In this document: piece after piece, positions 25,471-34,084 of the stretch
Numbering within the stretch: position 1 is the first letter of the stretch
Layout: each line of letters starts with the position of its first letter
Made by a program: the position numbers and the translations under genes
The notes under the pieces: model-generated
The model's database searches: none
What the model was told of the DNA's origin: nothing
Seen by the model: only the letters and a program-made list of their open reading frames with translations
Source of the DNA: Amycolatopsis sp. DSM 110486
GTDB taxonomy: Bacteria; Actinomycetota; Actinomycetes; Mycobacteriales; Pseudonocardiaceae
Reading direction: 5' to 3'
NCBI RefSeq assembly: GCF_019468465.1
Contig: NZ_CP080519.1
Coordinates: 6,875,001-6,939,000, forward strand
DNA length: 64,000 nucleotides

Positions 25471-25617
25471 GCAACCCGACCCCGGCGCGAGATCGCGCCG
25501 GCTTCTGGATTGAGCGGTGCGATCGGCCCCCGGCCGATCAGACCGCTCAATCCAGAAGCCGGCTCAAAGGCGATCTCGCACGCCTCGGCGGAGCCGAGGC
25601 AGACAACACAGCCGAGA
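25471..25617. repeat. Long hairpin element, copy 2 (inverted)
   Basis: Reverse-complement copy of the element at 22441-22583, lying between the amidase start and the end of the epoxide-hydrolase gene. The core hairpin spans 25487-25579. The similarity includes flanks such as CTCGGCTGT and CTGCCTCGGCTCCG. Stem bases differ from copy 1 by paired substitutions (for example GAATTC paired with GAATTC in copy 1, GGATTG paired with CAATCC here). Confidence 0.85.
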
Positions 25618-25625
25618 CAGTTGAC

Positions 25626-26480
25626 TCAGTGCCGCTTCAGGTGATCCAAGATCCGCGGCAGGATGAACTCTCCGGCCTCTTCGGGCAGCCAGTGGCTGGC
25701 GCCCTCCACGACCTCGAACTCGTACTCGCCGTCGACATAAGAGCGGGTCAGCTCGGCAGCCGTGCGGCCCAGGTACGGGTCCTCGCCGCCCCACAGGTAC
25801 AGCGTCGGCACGGAGATGCGGCCGGCGGGGATGTCGAATTCGCTGGCGGCCGGGCCGCGGTACCAGTTCAACGTGGCGGTCAGCGCGCCCGGCTCGGTCA
25901 GGCGCGTGATGTTGCGTTCGACCAGCTCGGCGGGCACGCGGTCGCCGTACGCGGCGCGCAGTTCGGCGGCGTCGTCGGCGAGCAGGGAGGCCTCGGCGCG
26001 GCCGTCGAGGTGGCGGAAGAAGCGGACGTAGCCGAGGTCGCGGAACTGGCGGGTGTCGTCGGTGGCGGCGCGGTGCAGGGCGGCGGGGTGCGGGGTGGTG
26101 AGGATGGTCAGGGATCGCAACTGGTCGGGGTGCGCGCTGGCGAACGCCCAGCCGACCATGCCGCCCCAGTCGTGCGCGACGAGGTGGAAGCGATCCGACC
26201 CCAGCGCCGCGGCGAAGGCGATTACGTCGGTGATGAGGTGGCGCACCGAGTACTGGTCGACGTCCAGCGGTCGAGCGCCCGAGGCGTAGCCGCGCTGGTC
26301 GACCGCGACGGCGCGGTAGCCGGCCGCGCCCAGTACCGCGAGTTCCGTGGTCCACGAGTCGGCGAACTCCGCCCATCCGTGCAGCAACAGGACGAGCTCC
26401 CCGGACTCGGGGCCGGCGGCGAGCGCGCTGTGGTGGTGGGTGCCGACGGTGATCGTCAGCTGCTCGGTGCCCGGGACCAT
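25626..26480 (-). CDS. Alpha/beta hydrolase, epoxide-hydrolase type
   Basis: The protein has 284 residues from ATG 26480 (GTG at 26486 is an alternative). It has HGWAEFADSW (oxyanion loop), DQRGYASG, the nucleophile elbow VAHDWGGMVGW with Asp in place of Ser, GGEDPYLG and the catalytic GASHWLPEE His. The Asp nucleophile and HDWGG place it with soluble epoxide hydrolases/haloalkane dehalogenases. It would open epoxides of lipids or xenobiotics in the cytosol. It lies downstream of the acyl-CoA dehydrogenase operon on the same strand but 155 bases away, with a hairpin in between. Confidence 0.88.
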   Translation of the reverse strand: MVPGTEQLTITVGTHHHSALAAGPESGELVLLLHGWAEFADSWTTELAVLGAAGYRAVAVDQRGYASGARPLDVDQYSVRHLITDVIAFAAALGSDRFHLVAHDWGGMVGWAFASAHPDQLRSLTILTTPHPAALHRAATDDTRQFRDLGYVRFFRHLDGRAEASLLADDAAELRAAYGDRVPAELVERNITRLTEPGALTATLNWYRGPAASEFDIPAGRISVPTLYLWGGEDPYLGRTAAELTRSYVDGEYEFEVVEGASHWLPEEAGEFILPRILDHLKRH

Positions 26481-26493
26481 GATCACCAGGCTA

Positions 26494-26509
26494 GGAAGCC
26501 GAAGCTTCC
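26494..26509. promoter_or_regulatory. Short dyad GGAAGC-CGAA-GCTTCC
   Basis: A perfect 6-bp dyad with a four-base centre, 14 bases upstream of the epoxide-hydrolase start. It could be an operator for that gene or the weak terminator of the operon before it. Confidence 0.4.
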
Positions 26510-26635
26510 GGCCACCACAGGAAAAAGTGCACTCTTGCCGCCTGTTCGTACGTGCCGGGCACCACCGTCCACAGTGTCCACCACGTGCCCAGGCCCCGCC
26601 AGCCGAAACGGCGGGCGGGGCCCCGGAAAACGACC

Positions 26636-27754
26636 TCAGGCAGGCAGATCCACGAGATCCGCCAGCCGTGCGCGGTGCCGGCCCGGCGTGCCGAACGCGA
26701 GCTCGTCGCTCTTGGCGCGCTTGAGGAACAGGTGCGCGGGGTGCTCCCATGTCATGCCGATCCCGCCGTGCAGCTGGATCGCCTCCTCCACGGCGTGCAC
26801 CGCGATCGGCGCGACGCGCGCCTGCGCCACGGCCACCGCGATCGGCACGTCGAAGCCGCCGGCGAGCGCGTCGGCCGCGTACCGCGCCGTCGCGCGCGCG
26901 TTCACCAAGTCCGTGTACAGGTTCGCCAGCCGGTGCTTGAGCGACTGGAACCCGCCGACCGGGCGGCCGAACTGGTAGCGGGCCTTGAGGTAGGTGACGG
27001 TGGTCGTCAGCGCCCACTCCGTGAGCCCCGTCTGCTCCGACGCGAGCAGCCCCGCCGCCGTGGTCAGCGCGGTGTCCAGCGCCGCCTGCGCGGCCGCGCC
27101 GCTCACGACGAGGCGCGCCGCGGCGTGGTCCAGCTCGACGTCGGCCACCCGCCGCGTGAGATCCAGCGACACCAGCTCGGTCACCTGGGCCGCCGAAGCC
27201 TCCACCGCGTACAGCCCCGGCCCGTCCGGCCCGGTCGCGGGCACCACGAGCAGCTCGGCCACGGACGCGTCGACGACCGTGCCGGCCCGCCCGCTCAGCG
27301 TCCCGTCACCGTTCACGGACACCGTCGCCGGGAAAGCCGCACCCGGCGCGGTCGACAGCGGCACGGCCAGCGCACCCGTCAGCTCGCCCGCGGCGAGCCG
27401 GGGGAGCAGCTCGGCCGCGACCGAGCCGCCCGCCGCCAGCAGCGCCGACGTCGCCAGCACCGCACTGCCGAGGAACGGCACCGGCGCCACACTGCGGCCC
27501 AGCTCTTCGAGCACCACGGCCGTCTCGCGCGCCGAAGCGCCGTGCCCGCCGAGCTCCTCGGGCACCATCAGCCCGGCCGCGCCGAGGTCGGCGGCGAGCG
27601 TCTTCCACAGCTTCAGGTCGTACGGCTCGGCCGTCTCGACGCGCGCCAGCAGCGCGGCCGGCGAGGCCTGGTCGGTGAGCAGGTCCCGCACCGACGCGCG
27701 CAGGTCCTCCTCGACGTCGGAGTACAGCAGGTCCGGGGTGGGCAGCTCGCTCAT
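26636..27754 (-). CDS. Acyl-CoA dehydrogenase, probable non-catalytic subunit
   Basis: The protein has 372 residues. The acyl-CoA dehydrogenase fold is clear (GLMVPEELGGHGASARETAVV, RYQFGRPVGGFQSLKHRLAN, IQLHGGIGMTWEHPAHLFLKRAK). The C-terminal EG-T motif that carries the catalytic Glu is missing and the end reads GTPGRHRARLADLV. This is the pattern of the partner subunit in alpha2-beta2 FadE complexes of actinobacteria (ChsE type). The ATG overlaps the stop of the catalytic partner gene by four bases, supporting a heterotetramer. It is the last gene of the four-gene minus operon. Confidence 0.9.
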   Translation of the reverse strand: MSELPTPDLLYSDVEEDLRASVRDLLTDQASPAALLARVETAEPYDLKLWKTLAADLGAAGLMVPEELGGHGASARETAVVLEELGRSVAPVPFLGSAVLATSALLAAGGSVAAELLPRLAAGELTGALAVPLSTAPGAAFPATVSVNGDGTLSGRAGTVVDASVAELLVVPATGPDGPGLYAVEASAAQVTELVSLDLTRRVADVELDHAAARLVVSGAAAQAALDTALTTAAGLLASEQTGLTEWALTTTVTYLKARYQFGRPVGGFQSLKHRLANLYTDLVNARATARYAADALAGGFDVPIAVAVAQARVAPIAVHAVEEAIQLHGGIGMTWEHPAHLFLKRAKSDELAFGTPGRHRARLADLVDLPA

Positions 27755-28929
27755 CGCGGCAGGTCCTTCCAGGCGACGTCCTTGTCCACCCGCGGCTCGG
27801 ACGGCAGCCCCAGCACGCGTTCGGAGATGATGTTGCGCAGGACCTCCGAGGTCCCGCCCTCGATCGAGTTGCCCTTCGCGCGCAGGTAGCGGTAACCCGC
27901 CTCGCGCCCGAGGAAGTCGACCTTCTCCGGCCGCCGCAGCGTCCAGTCGTCGTAGCGCAGGCCTTCTTCGCCGAGCAGCTCGATCTCCAGCCCGGTGAGC
28001 TTCTGGTTCAGCTCGGAGAAGGCCACCTTCATCGCGGAGCCCTCCGGCCCCGGCGCACCGGCCGTGAGCTGCTGGCGCAGCCGGGAAGCGGCCAGCCGCA
28101 GCGACTCGGCCTCCACCCAGTGCTGCACGAGCCGGTCGCGCAGCTCCGGCGTGCGCAGCTCGGGCCGCTCGCGCCAGGTCTTCGAGACCATGCCGATCAG
28201 GCCGCCCTCACGCGGCAGAGCGTTGCCGCCGATGGCCACGCGCTCGTTCATCAGCGTGGTCTGCGCGACCTTCCAGCCCTCGCCGACGGCACCGAGCCGC
28301 TGCGAGTCCGGGATGCGCACGCCGGTGAGGAACACCTCGTTGAACTCGGCCTCGCCGGTGATCTGGCGCAACGGCCGGACCTCGACGCCCGGCGCGGTCA
28401 TGTCGCACATGAAGTACGTCATGCCCTGGTGCTTCGGCACGTCCGGGTCGGTGCGGGTGACGAGGATGGCCCACTGCGAGTTGTGCGCGCCCGAGGTCCA
28501 CACCTTCTGCCCGGTCACGACCCAGTCGTCGCCGTCGCGCACCGCGCGCGTGGCCAGCGCGGCGAGGTCGGAGCCCGCGCCGGGTTCGCTGAACAGCTGG
28601 CACCACACTTCCTCGCCCGTCCACAGTGGACGCAGGAAGCGCGTGCGCTGCTCCTCGGTGCCGAAGGCGAGGATCGTCGGCGCGGCCATGCCGAGGCCGA
28701 TGCCGATGCGGCGCGGGTCGTTGTCCGGCGCGCCGGCCGCGGCGAACGCGCGGTCGACCACCGGCTGCAGCGCGCGCGCCGCACCCTGGCCGCCCAGGCC
28801 CTCGGGGAAGTGCACCCATGCCAGACCCGCGTCGTAGCGGGCGCGCAGGAACTCCAGCCGTTCGGTGGTCTTCGGGTCGTGCGCGGCCAGGAACCCGGCC
28901 ACCTGGGCCCGGAGGTCGTCGGGGGTCAT
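27751..28929 (-). CDS. Acyl-CoA dehydrogenase, catalytic subunit of a pair
   Basis: The protein has 392 residues. FAD/acyl-binding motifs include [35 protein letters not shown] and [24 protein letters not shown]. The Glu of IEGGT is at the catalytic-base position. It introduces the alpha-beta double bond into an acyl-CoA, passing electrons to ETF. It overlaps both neighbours by four bases and probably assembles with the subunit encoded next. Heteromeric FadE pairs in actinobacteria usually act on bulky side-chain CoA esters such as steroids, but the substrate here is not known. Confidence 0.92.
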   Translation of the reverse strand: MTPDDLRAQVAGFLAAHDPKTTERLEFLRARYDAGLAWVHFPEGLGGQGAARALQPVVDRAFAAAGAPDNDPRRIGIGLGMAAPTILAFGTEEQRTRFLRPLWTGEEVWCQLFSEPGAGSDLAALATRAVRDGDDWVVTGQKVWTSGAHNSQWAILVTRTDPDVPKHQGMTYFMCDMTAPGVEVRPLRQITGEAEFNEVFLTGVRIPDSQRLGAVGEGWKVAQTTLMNERVAIGGNALPREGGLIGMVSKTWRERPELRTPELRDRLVQHWVEAESLRLAASRLRQQLTAGAPGPEGSAMKVAFSELNQKLTGLEIELLGEEGLRYDDWTLRRPEKVDFLGREAGYRYLRAKGNSIEGGTSEVLRNIISERVLGLPSEPRVDKDVAWKDLPR

Positions 28930-30149
28930 CGGCCGGCCTCCGCCCGGTACTTCTTGAGCTCACGACGCGCCAGCGAGCGCTTGTGCACCTCGTCCGGTCC
29001 GTCGGCCAGGCGCAGCGTGCGCACGCCCGCCCACAGCTCGGCCAGCGGGAAGTCCTGGCTCACGCCACCGGCGCCGTGGGCCTGCACGGCCTTGTCGAGG
29101 ATCCACTCCACCGTGATCGGGGTGGAGATCTTGATGGCCTGGATCTCGGTGTGCGCGCCCTGGTTGCCCACGGTGTCCATCAGCCACGCGGTCTTGAGCA
29201 CCAGCAGCCGCTGCTGCTCGATGCGCACGCGCGACTCGGCGATCCAGTCCTGCACCACGCCGGACTCGGCGATGGGCTTGCCGAACGTCTCGCGCGAGAG
29301 AGTGCGGCGGCACATGAGCTCCAGCGCTCGCTCGGCCATGCCGATCGCGCGCATGCAGTGGTGGATGCGGCCGGGGCCAAGGCGGGCCTGGGCGATCGCG
29401 AACCCGGCGCCCTCGTTGGCGATGAGGTTCTCGGCCGGCACGCGCACGTCCTCGAACAGCACCTCGGCGTGGCCGCCGTGGTCGCCGTCGGTGTAGCCGA
29501 ACACGTGCATGCCGCGCTTGATGGTCACGCCTGCGGCGTCGCGCGGCACCAGGATCATGCTCTGCTGCTGGTGCGCGGGTGCGTCCGGATCGGTCTTGCC
29601 CATCACGATCATGATCTTGCAGTTCGGGTTCATCGCACCCGAGATGAACCACTTGCGGCCGTTGACCACGTACTCGTCGCCGTCACGGCGGATGCTGGTG
29701 GCGATGTTGCGCGCGTCGGACGAGGCCACGTCGGGCTCGGTCATCGCGAACGCGGAGCGGATCTCGCCGTCGAGCAGCGGCTGCAGCCACTGCTTTTTCT
29801 GCTGCTCGCTGCCGAACATGTGCAGCACTTCCATGTTCCCGGTGTCCGGCGCGGCGCAGTTGACCGCGGTCGGCGCGAGCCGGGGGCTGCGGCCGGTGAT
29901 CTCGGCCAGCGGCGCGTACTGCAGGTTGGTCAGGCCCGCGCCGTCCTCACCGGGCAGGAAGAAGTTCCACAGGCCGCGCTTGCGCGCCTCGGCCTTGAGC
30001 TCCTCGACGACCGGCACCGACGACCAGGGGTTCTCGCGCTCGGCGAGTTGCTCTTCGAAGACCGGTTCGGCCGGGTAGACGTGCGAATCCATGAAGTCGA
30101 GCAGCTGCCCGCGCAGCTCCTCGGTGCGCGCGTCGAACGCGAAATCCAT
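28926..30149 (-). CDS. Acyl-CoA dehydrogenase (DGPDEVH subfamily)
   Basis: The protein has 407 residues from ATG 30149. It has [36 protein letters not shown] and [30 protein letters not shown], features of the ACAD10/11-like subfamily often encoded beside an APH-type kinase, exactly as here. The catalytic acidic residue lies in DGPDE. Those mammalian relatives handle 4-hydroxyacyl-CoAs after phosphorylation. A decayed relative of this gene remains at 17187-17314. Confidence 0.92.
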   Translation of the reverse strand: MDFAFDARTEELRGQLLDFMDSHVYPAEPVFEEQLAERENPWSSVPVVEELKAEARKRGLWNFFLPGEDGAGLTNLQYAPLAEITGRSPRLAPTAVNCAAPDTGNMEVLHMFGSEQQKKQWLQPLLDGEIRSAFAMTEPDVASSDARNIATSIRRDGDEYVVNGRKWFISGAMNPNCKIMIVMGKTDPDAPAHQQQSMILVPRDAAGVTIKRGMHVFGYTDGDHGGHAEVLFEDVRVPAENLIANEGAGFAIAQARLGPGRIHHCMRAIGMAERALELMCRRTLSRETFGKPIAESGVVQDWIAESRVRIEQQRLLVLKTAWLMDTVGNQGAHTEIQAIKISTPITVEWILDKAVQAHGAGGVSQDFPLAELWAGVRTLRLADGPDEVHKRSLARRELKKYRAEAGR

Positions 30150-30151
30150 GA

Positions 30152-31177
30152 CTACTTCTCCTCTTTGAGCGTCTCGTAGCCGTGCGAGACGAGCGGGGCC
30201 ACGGCGTCGCCGATGCCCTCGAACCCGGACCCGACGGTCTGGCCCTTGCTGTAGCGGAAGTAGATGCCTTCCAGGATCACTGCGAGCTTGAAGAACGCGA
30301 AGCTCACGTACCAGTTGAGCGCCGACACATCGCGGCCGGAGCGCTCGGCGTAGCGGGCGATCACCTCGTCGGTGCTCGGGTAGCCGGGTGCGGAGCTGGC
30401 GTTGGACACCATCTGCAGCGACACCTTGTCGCGCTCGGCGTAGGCCACCAGCAGCGCGAGGTCGGTGAGCGGGTCGCCGAGGGTGGACATCTCCCAGTCG
30501 AGCACCGCGGTGATGCGGTCGTCGCCGTCCACGAGCACGTTGTCGAGCCGGTAGTCGCCGTGCACGATCGTGGCCGGACCGGAGGTCGGCAGCTTCGCGG
30601 CGAGGCTGTCGTGCAGCTCGTCGGCGCCGGGCAGGTCGCGGCTGCGGGAGCCGTCGAGCTGCTTCTTCCAGCGCCGCAGCTGGCGTTCGAGGAAGCCGTC
30701 GGGCCGGCCGAAGTCGCCGAGCCCCACCGCTTCCGGGTCCACGGCGTGCAGGTCGACGAGCGTGTCCACGAGCCGGAACCCGATCTCGCGCGTGCGCTCG
30801 GTGCCCAGCACGGCCAGCTCGGAGTCGCTGCGGTACGGCGTGCCGGCCACGAACTCCATCACGTAGAACTGCGCGCCGAGCACGTCGGCGTCCTGGCACA
30901 GCACGACGGTGCGCGGCACCGGGACCGCCGTGCCGGCCAGACCGGAGATCACCTTGAACTCGCGCGCCATGTCGTGCGCCGTCGGCAGCACGTGCCCGAG
31001 CGGCGGCCGCCGGACGACCCAGCGGTGCGTGCCGTCGCCCACGATGTAGGTGAGGTTCGAGCGGCCGCCCTGCACCACCTCGGCGGTCAGCTCACTCGTG
31101 ACCAGGCCGGGCCGCTGCTCGTCGAGGTAGGCGCGCAGGCGGGCCAGGTCGAGTCCTGGCGGGTCGGACGGGGTCAT
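30152..31177 (-). CDS. APH-type phosphotransferase of acyl-CoA catabolism
   Basis: The protein has 341 residues. The aminoglycoside-phosphotransferase/choline-kinase fold shows in [24 protein letters not shown], the catalytic loop [16 protein letters not shown] and the metal site [13 protein letters not shown]. The same fold is fused to the dehydrogenase in mammalian ACAD10/11, where it phosphorylates 4-hydroxyacyl-CoA; here the two are adjacent genes two bases apart. Drug resistance is therefore unlikely. It is the first gene of the operon, and a perfect TACCGAC palindrome lies about 30 bases upstream. Confidence 0.9.
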   Translation of the reverse strand: MTPSDPPGLDLARLRAYLDEQRPGLVTSELTAEVVQGGRSNLTYIVGDGTHRWVVRRPPLGHVLPTAHDMAREFKVISGLAGTAVPVPRTVVLCQDADVLGAQFYVMEFVAGTPYRSDSELAVLGTERTREIGFRLVDTLVDLHAVDPEAVGLGDFGRPDGFLERQLRRWKKQLDGSRSRDLPGADELHDSLAAKLPTSGPATIVHGDYRLDNVLVDGDDRITAVLDWEMSTLGDPLTDLALLVAYAERDKVSLQMVSNASSAPGYPSTDEVIARYAERSGRDVSALNWYVSFAFFKLAVILEGIYFRYSKGQTVGSGFEGIGDAVAPLVSHGYETLKEEK

Positions 31178-31207
31178 CGGGCCTCCTCGGGGGTCACCGG
31201 GCCACGC

Positions 31208-31223
31208 TACCGACTAGTCGGTA
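31208..31223. promoter_or_regulatory. Perfect TetR-type palindrome TACCGACTAGTCGGTA
   Basis: A 16-bp perfect palindrome about 30 bases before the APH-type kinase start. It matches the site at 19093-19108 in 14 of 16 positions and probably binds the TetR protein encoded at 21824-22435. Confidence 0.75.
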
Positions 31224-31331
31224 TGTCGTACAGCCGCCGGCCCGGGTGTCCCCGGGCCGGGTGCCTCTCGCGTGGTCAGGCGGGTTGTCGGGCAGTTCCG
31301 TCAGGCGACGGTGTCAGATGGGTCGGGCAGG

Positions 31332-31790
31332 TCAGGCGATCATGCGGGCGACGAACTCGGCGACGCAGGCCGGCTTGGCCTCGCCGTCGATCTCGACGGT
31401 CCACCGCACCACAGCCTGCTTGCCACCGGGCACGTCTGTCACCTCGAGCAGGTCCGCGCTGCCGCGCACCTTCGCCCCGACCTTCACCGGGTGCGGGAAC
31501 CGCACCTTGTTGAGGCCGTAGTTGATGCCCATCTTCAGGCCGTCGACGCGGTAGACCTGCGAGCCGAAGTGCGGCAGCAGTGACAGCGTGAGGAATCCGT
31601 GGGCGATGGTGGTGCCGAACGGTCCCGCCGCGGCCTTCTCGGTGTCGAGGTGGATCCACTGGTGGTCGTCGGTGGCGTCGGCGAACTGCTGCACCCGCTC
31701 CTGCGTGACGGTGAGCCACTCGCTCTCGCCGAGGCGCTCGCCCGCCGCGGCGGCGAACTCGTCGACGTTCGTGAACACGCGCATGGCCAT
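31332..31790 (-). CDS. MaoC-like (R)-specific enoyl-CoA hydratase
   Basis: The protein has 152 residues. Hot-dog fold with the hydratase-2 motif: FADATDDHQWIHLDTEKAAAGPFGTTIAHGFLTLSLLP. The Asp and His of D..QWIH and the IAHG loop are the catalytic elements. It hydrates trans-2-enoyl-CoA. The ATG at 31790 overlaps the last base of the SDR stop codon, so it is co-translated with the SDR, which would oxidise or reduce the product. Confidence 0.93.
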   Translation of the reverse strand: MAMRVFTNVDEFAAAAGERLGESEWLTVTQERVQQFADATDDHQWIHLDTEKAAAGPFGTTIAHGFLTLSLLPHFGSQVYRVDGLKMGINYGLNKVRFPHPVKVGAKVRGSADLLEVTDVPGGKQAVVRWTVEIDGEAKPACVAEFVARMIA

Positions 31791-32551
31791 CAGTCCTTCG
31801 GTCCGCCGGCGACGTAGATGACCTGACCCGAGACGAAGCCCGCGCCCTCGCTCACGAGGAACGAGGTCAGGTGGGCGATGTCGTCGGGCGTGCCCACCCG
31901 CTGCACCGGGATCTGAGAGGCGGCCGCCTTCTTGAAGTCCTCGAAGTCCATGCCGAGGCGCTCGGCGGTGGCCGCGGTCATGTCCGTGGCGATGAAGCCG
32001 GGCGCGATCGCGTTGGCGGTGACGCCGAACTTGCCCAGCTCGATGGCGAGGGTCTTCGTGAAGCCCTGCATGCCGGCCTTGGCGGCGGAGTAGTTGACCT
32101 GGCCGCGGTTGCCCAGCGCCGAAGTGCTGGACAGGTTCACGATCCGGCCCCACTTCTCCTGCGTCTGGTACTTCTGCACCGCGCGCGTCATGAGGAACGA
32201 GCCCTTGAGGTGCACGCCGAGCACCGAGTCCCAGTCGTTCTCGGTCATCTTGAACAGCAGGTTGTCGCGCGTGATGCCGGCGTTGTTGACCAGCACGGTG
32301 GGCGCGCCGAGCTCCTCGGCGACACGGGTGACGGCAGCCTCGACCTGGTCGGCGTCGCTGACGTCCAGCGAGACGCCGACGGCCCGGCCACCCTCGGCCA
32401 CGATCGCCTCGGCGCCCTGCTTCACCGCGGACTCGTCGAGGTCCAGCAGGCCGACGGCGAACCCGTCGGCGGCGAGGCGACGGGCGACGGCGGCACCGAT
32501 GCCGCGGCCGGCTCCCGTCACGATGGCAACCCGGGCGGGGGAATCGGTCAC
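31790..32551 (-). CDS. SDR family oxidoreductase, FabG-like
   Basis: The protein has 253 residues from GTG 32551 with AGGAGG six bases upstream; an ATG at 32590 is further out and lacks a ribosome site. It has TGAGRGIGAAVARRL, VNNAGITRDN, LSSTSALGNRGQVNYSAAKAGMQGFTKTLA and ends FVSGQVIYVAGGPKD, all FabG/3-hydroxyacyl-CoA dehydrogenase features. It forms a two-gene unit with the MaoC hydratase. Two palindromes upstream (32562 and 32603) suggest tight control. Confidence 0.93.
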   Translation of the reverse strand: MTDSPARVAIVTGAGRGIGAAVARRLAADGFAVGLLDLDESAVKQGAEAIVAEGGRAVGVSLDVSDADQVEAAVTRVAEELGAPTVLVNNAGITRDNLLFKMTENDWDSVLGVHLKGSFLMTRAVQKYQTQEKWGRIVNLSSTSALGNRGQVNYSAAKAGMQGFTKTLAIELGKFGVTANAIAPGFIATDMTAATAERLGMDFEDFKKAAASQIPVQRVGTPDDIAHLTSFLVSEGAGFVSGQVIYVAGGPKD

Positions 32552-32561
32552 GAGGACCCTC

Positions 32562-32573
32562 CTCAACGTTGAG
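32562..32573. promoter_or_regulatory. Palindrome CTCAACGTTGAG abutting a ribosome site
   Basis: A perfect 12-bp palindrome whose end is part of the GAGGAGG ribosome-binding site of the SDR gene. It might be an operator or an mRNA hairpin hiding the ribosome site. Confidence 0.4.
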
Positions 32574-32602
32574 AAACAGCGATCGGGCACGCAGTCTGCG
32601 CG

Positions 32603-32618
32603 CTAAGCATCCGCTTAG
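32603..32618. promoter_or_regulatory. Operator CTAAGC-N4-GCTTAG before the SDR/MaoC unit
   Basis: A perfect 6-bp dyad about 50 bases before the SDR start, matching the site at 17415-17430 in 13 of 16 positions. It is likely a shared operator for the two SDR-containing units. Confidence 0.6.
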
Positions 32619-32749
32619 GGAACATACCCGGGGGGCTCCCGGCGGGCCACTGTGACCGGCCTCATGTTCGCCCGGACGAGCGCAGGCTGGGCCGAGAAGG
32701 CGCCGCGAGCTGCTCGGTCGTCGCTGGATCGTCGGTGAGGAGGTGCGGG

Positions 32750-34084
32750 TCAGGACCGGAACCGGGTGATCTTCGCGAGGTGGCGTTCGCGGGTCTCGTG
32801 GTCCTCGACGCCCTGGTCGGTGCCCTGGGCGAGGCACAGCACGCCGACCTTGCCGTTGTGCTGGTTGGTGTGGACTTCCTGGACCGCCTGGCCGATCCGG
32901 TCGAGCGGGTACACCGTGGACAGCGTCGGGTGGATCATGCCCCGGGTGATGAGGCGGTTCGCTTCCCAGGCTTCGCGGTAGTTGGCGAAGTGGGTGCCGA
33001 CGATGCGCTTGAGACGCATCCAGAGGTGCCGGTTGTCGTAGACGTGTTCGTAGCCCGAGGTGGAAGCGCAGGTGACGATCGTGCCGCCGCGACGGGCGAC
33101 GTAGACGCTGGCACCGAAGGTTTCGCGACCGGGGTGCTCGAAGACGATGTCGGGGTCGGTGCCGCCGGTGAGGTCGCGGACCAGGGTGCCGAACCGCTTC
33201 CACTCGCGGGGGTCCTGCACGTTTTCCTCCGGCCAGAAGCGGAATCCTTCGGCCTTGCGGTCGATCACCAGCTCGCCTCCCATGGCGCGGACGAGCTCCG
33301 CCTTGCGGGGGCTGGACACGACGCACACCGGGATGCCGCCGCCGTTGAGCACGAGCTGGGTGGCGTAGGAGCCGAGGCCGCCGGCCGCGCCCCAGATCAG
33401 GACGACGTCGCCCTGTTTCATGGTGGCGCCGTTGCGGGAGACGAGCTGCCGGTAGGCCGTCGAGTGCACCAGGCCGGAGGCGGCGGCCTCCTCCCAGGTC
33501 AGGTGGCCGGGCTTCGGCATGAGCTGGTTCGCCTTCACCAGCGCGAGTTCGCCGAGGCCACCGTAGTTGGTCTCGAACCCCCAGATGCGCTGCTCCGGGT
33601 CGAGCATCGAGTCGTCGTGCCCGTCGGGGTCCGTGAGCTCGACGTTCAGGCAGTGCGCGACGACGCGGTCGCCGGGCTTGACCGAGCGGACCGCCGCCCC
33701 GATGCGCAGGACCACGCCGGACAGGTCGGAACCCACGACGTGGAACGGCTGGTCGTGCTTGCCGGCGCCGGGCACGGTCCTGGCGTAGCGCTGGAGGAAA
33801 CCGAACGTGGGCAACGGCTCGAACAGCGCGGTCCACACCGTGTTGTAGTTGACGCTGCTGGCCATCACCGCCACCAGGACTTCGTCGGGCCCGACCTCGG
33901 GGGTGGCGACCTGCTGGACGTGCAGCGCCTTGGCCGGATCCTTGTCCGCGGTGGCCATGCCCTCGAACATGTCCGACTCCGCGGCGAGAACCACGGCGGC
34001 GCGGTAGCTCTCCGGCACGGGCACCGAACCGATCTCGTCGGCGGAAATGTTCTCGGCCGTGACGGCCGCGACGATCTGTTTCAC
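32750..34084 (-). CDS. ccr: Crotonyl-CoA carboxylase/reductase
   Basis: The protein has 444 residues, the standard length. This medium-chain dehydrogenase carboxylates enoyl-CoAs: VVGSDLSGVVLRIG, ELALVKANQLMPKPGHLTWEEAAASGLVHSTAYRQL and the NADPH loop IWGAAGGLGSYATQL are visible, with FEHPGRETFGAS and GTHFANYREAWEANRLI of the CO2-binding region. It converts crotonyl-CoA (or longer enoyl-CoA) to ethylmalonyl-type extender units. It lies at the left edge of the NRPS/PKS cluster in one transcript with an FMN reductase and a type II thioesterase, so it probably supplies the PKS rather than the ethylmalonyl-CoA pathway. Confidence 0.95.
   Translation of the reverse strand: MKQIVAAVTAENISADEIGSVPVPESYRAAVVLAAESDMFEGMATADKDPAKALHVQQVATPEVGPDEVLVAVMASSVNYNTVWTALFEPLPTFGFLQRYARTVPGAGKHDQPFHVVGSDLSGVVLRIGAAVRSVKPGDRVVAHCLNVELTDPDGHDDSMLDPEQRIWGFETNYGGLGELALVKANQLMPKPGHLTWEEAAASGLVHSTAYRQLVSRNGATMKQGDVVLIWGAAGGLGSYATQLVLNGGGIPVCVVSSPRKAELVRAMGGELVIDRKAEGFRFWPEENVQDPREWKRFGTLVRDLTGGTDPDIVFEHPGRETFGASVYVARRGGTIVTCASTSGYEHVYDNRHLWMRLKRIVGTHFANYREAWEANRLITRGMIHPTLSTVYPLDRIGQAVQEVHTNQHNGKVGVLCLAQGTDQGVEDHETRERHLAKITRFRS

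Noticed and set aside
30152-31177. Aminoglycoside resistance gene
   Set aside because: The APH fold is there, but the dehydrogenase partner and catabolic operon point to acyl-CoA phosphorylation, not drug resistance.
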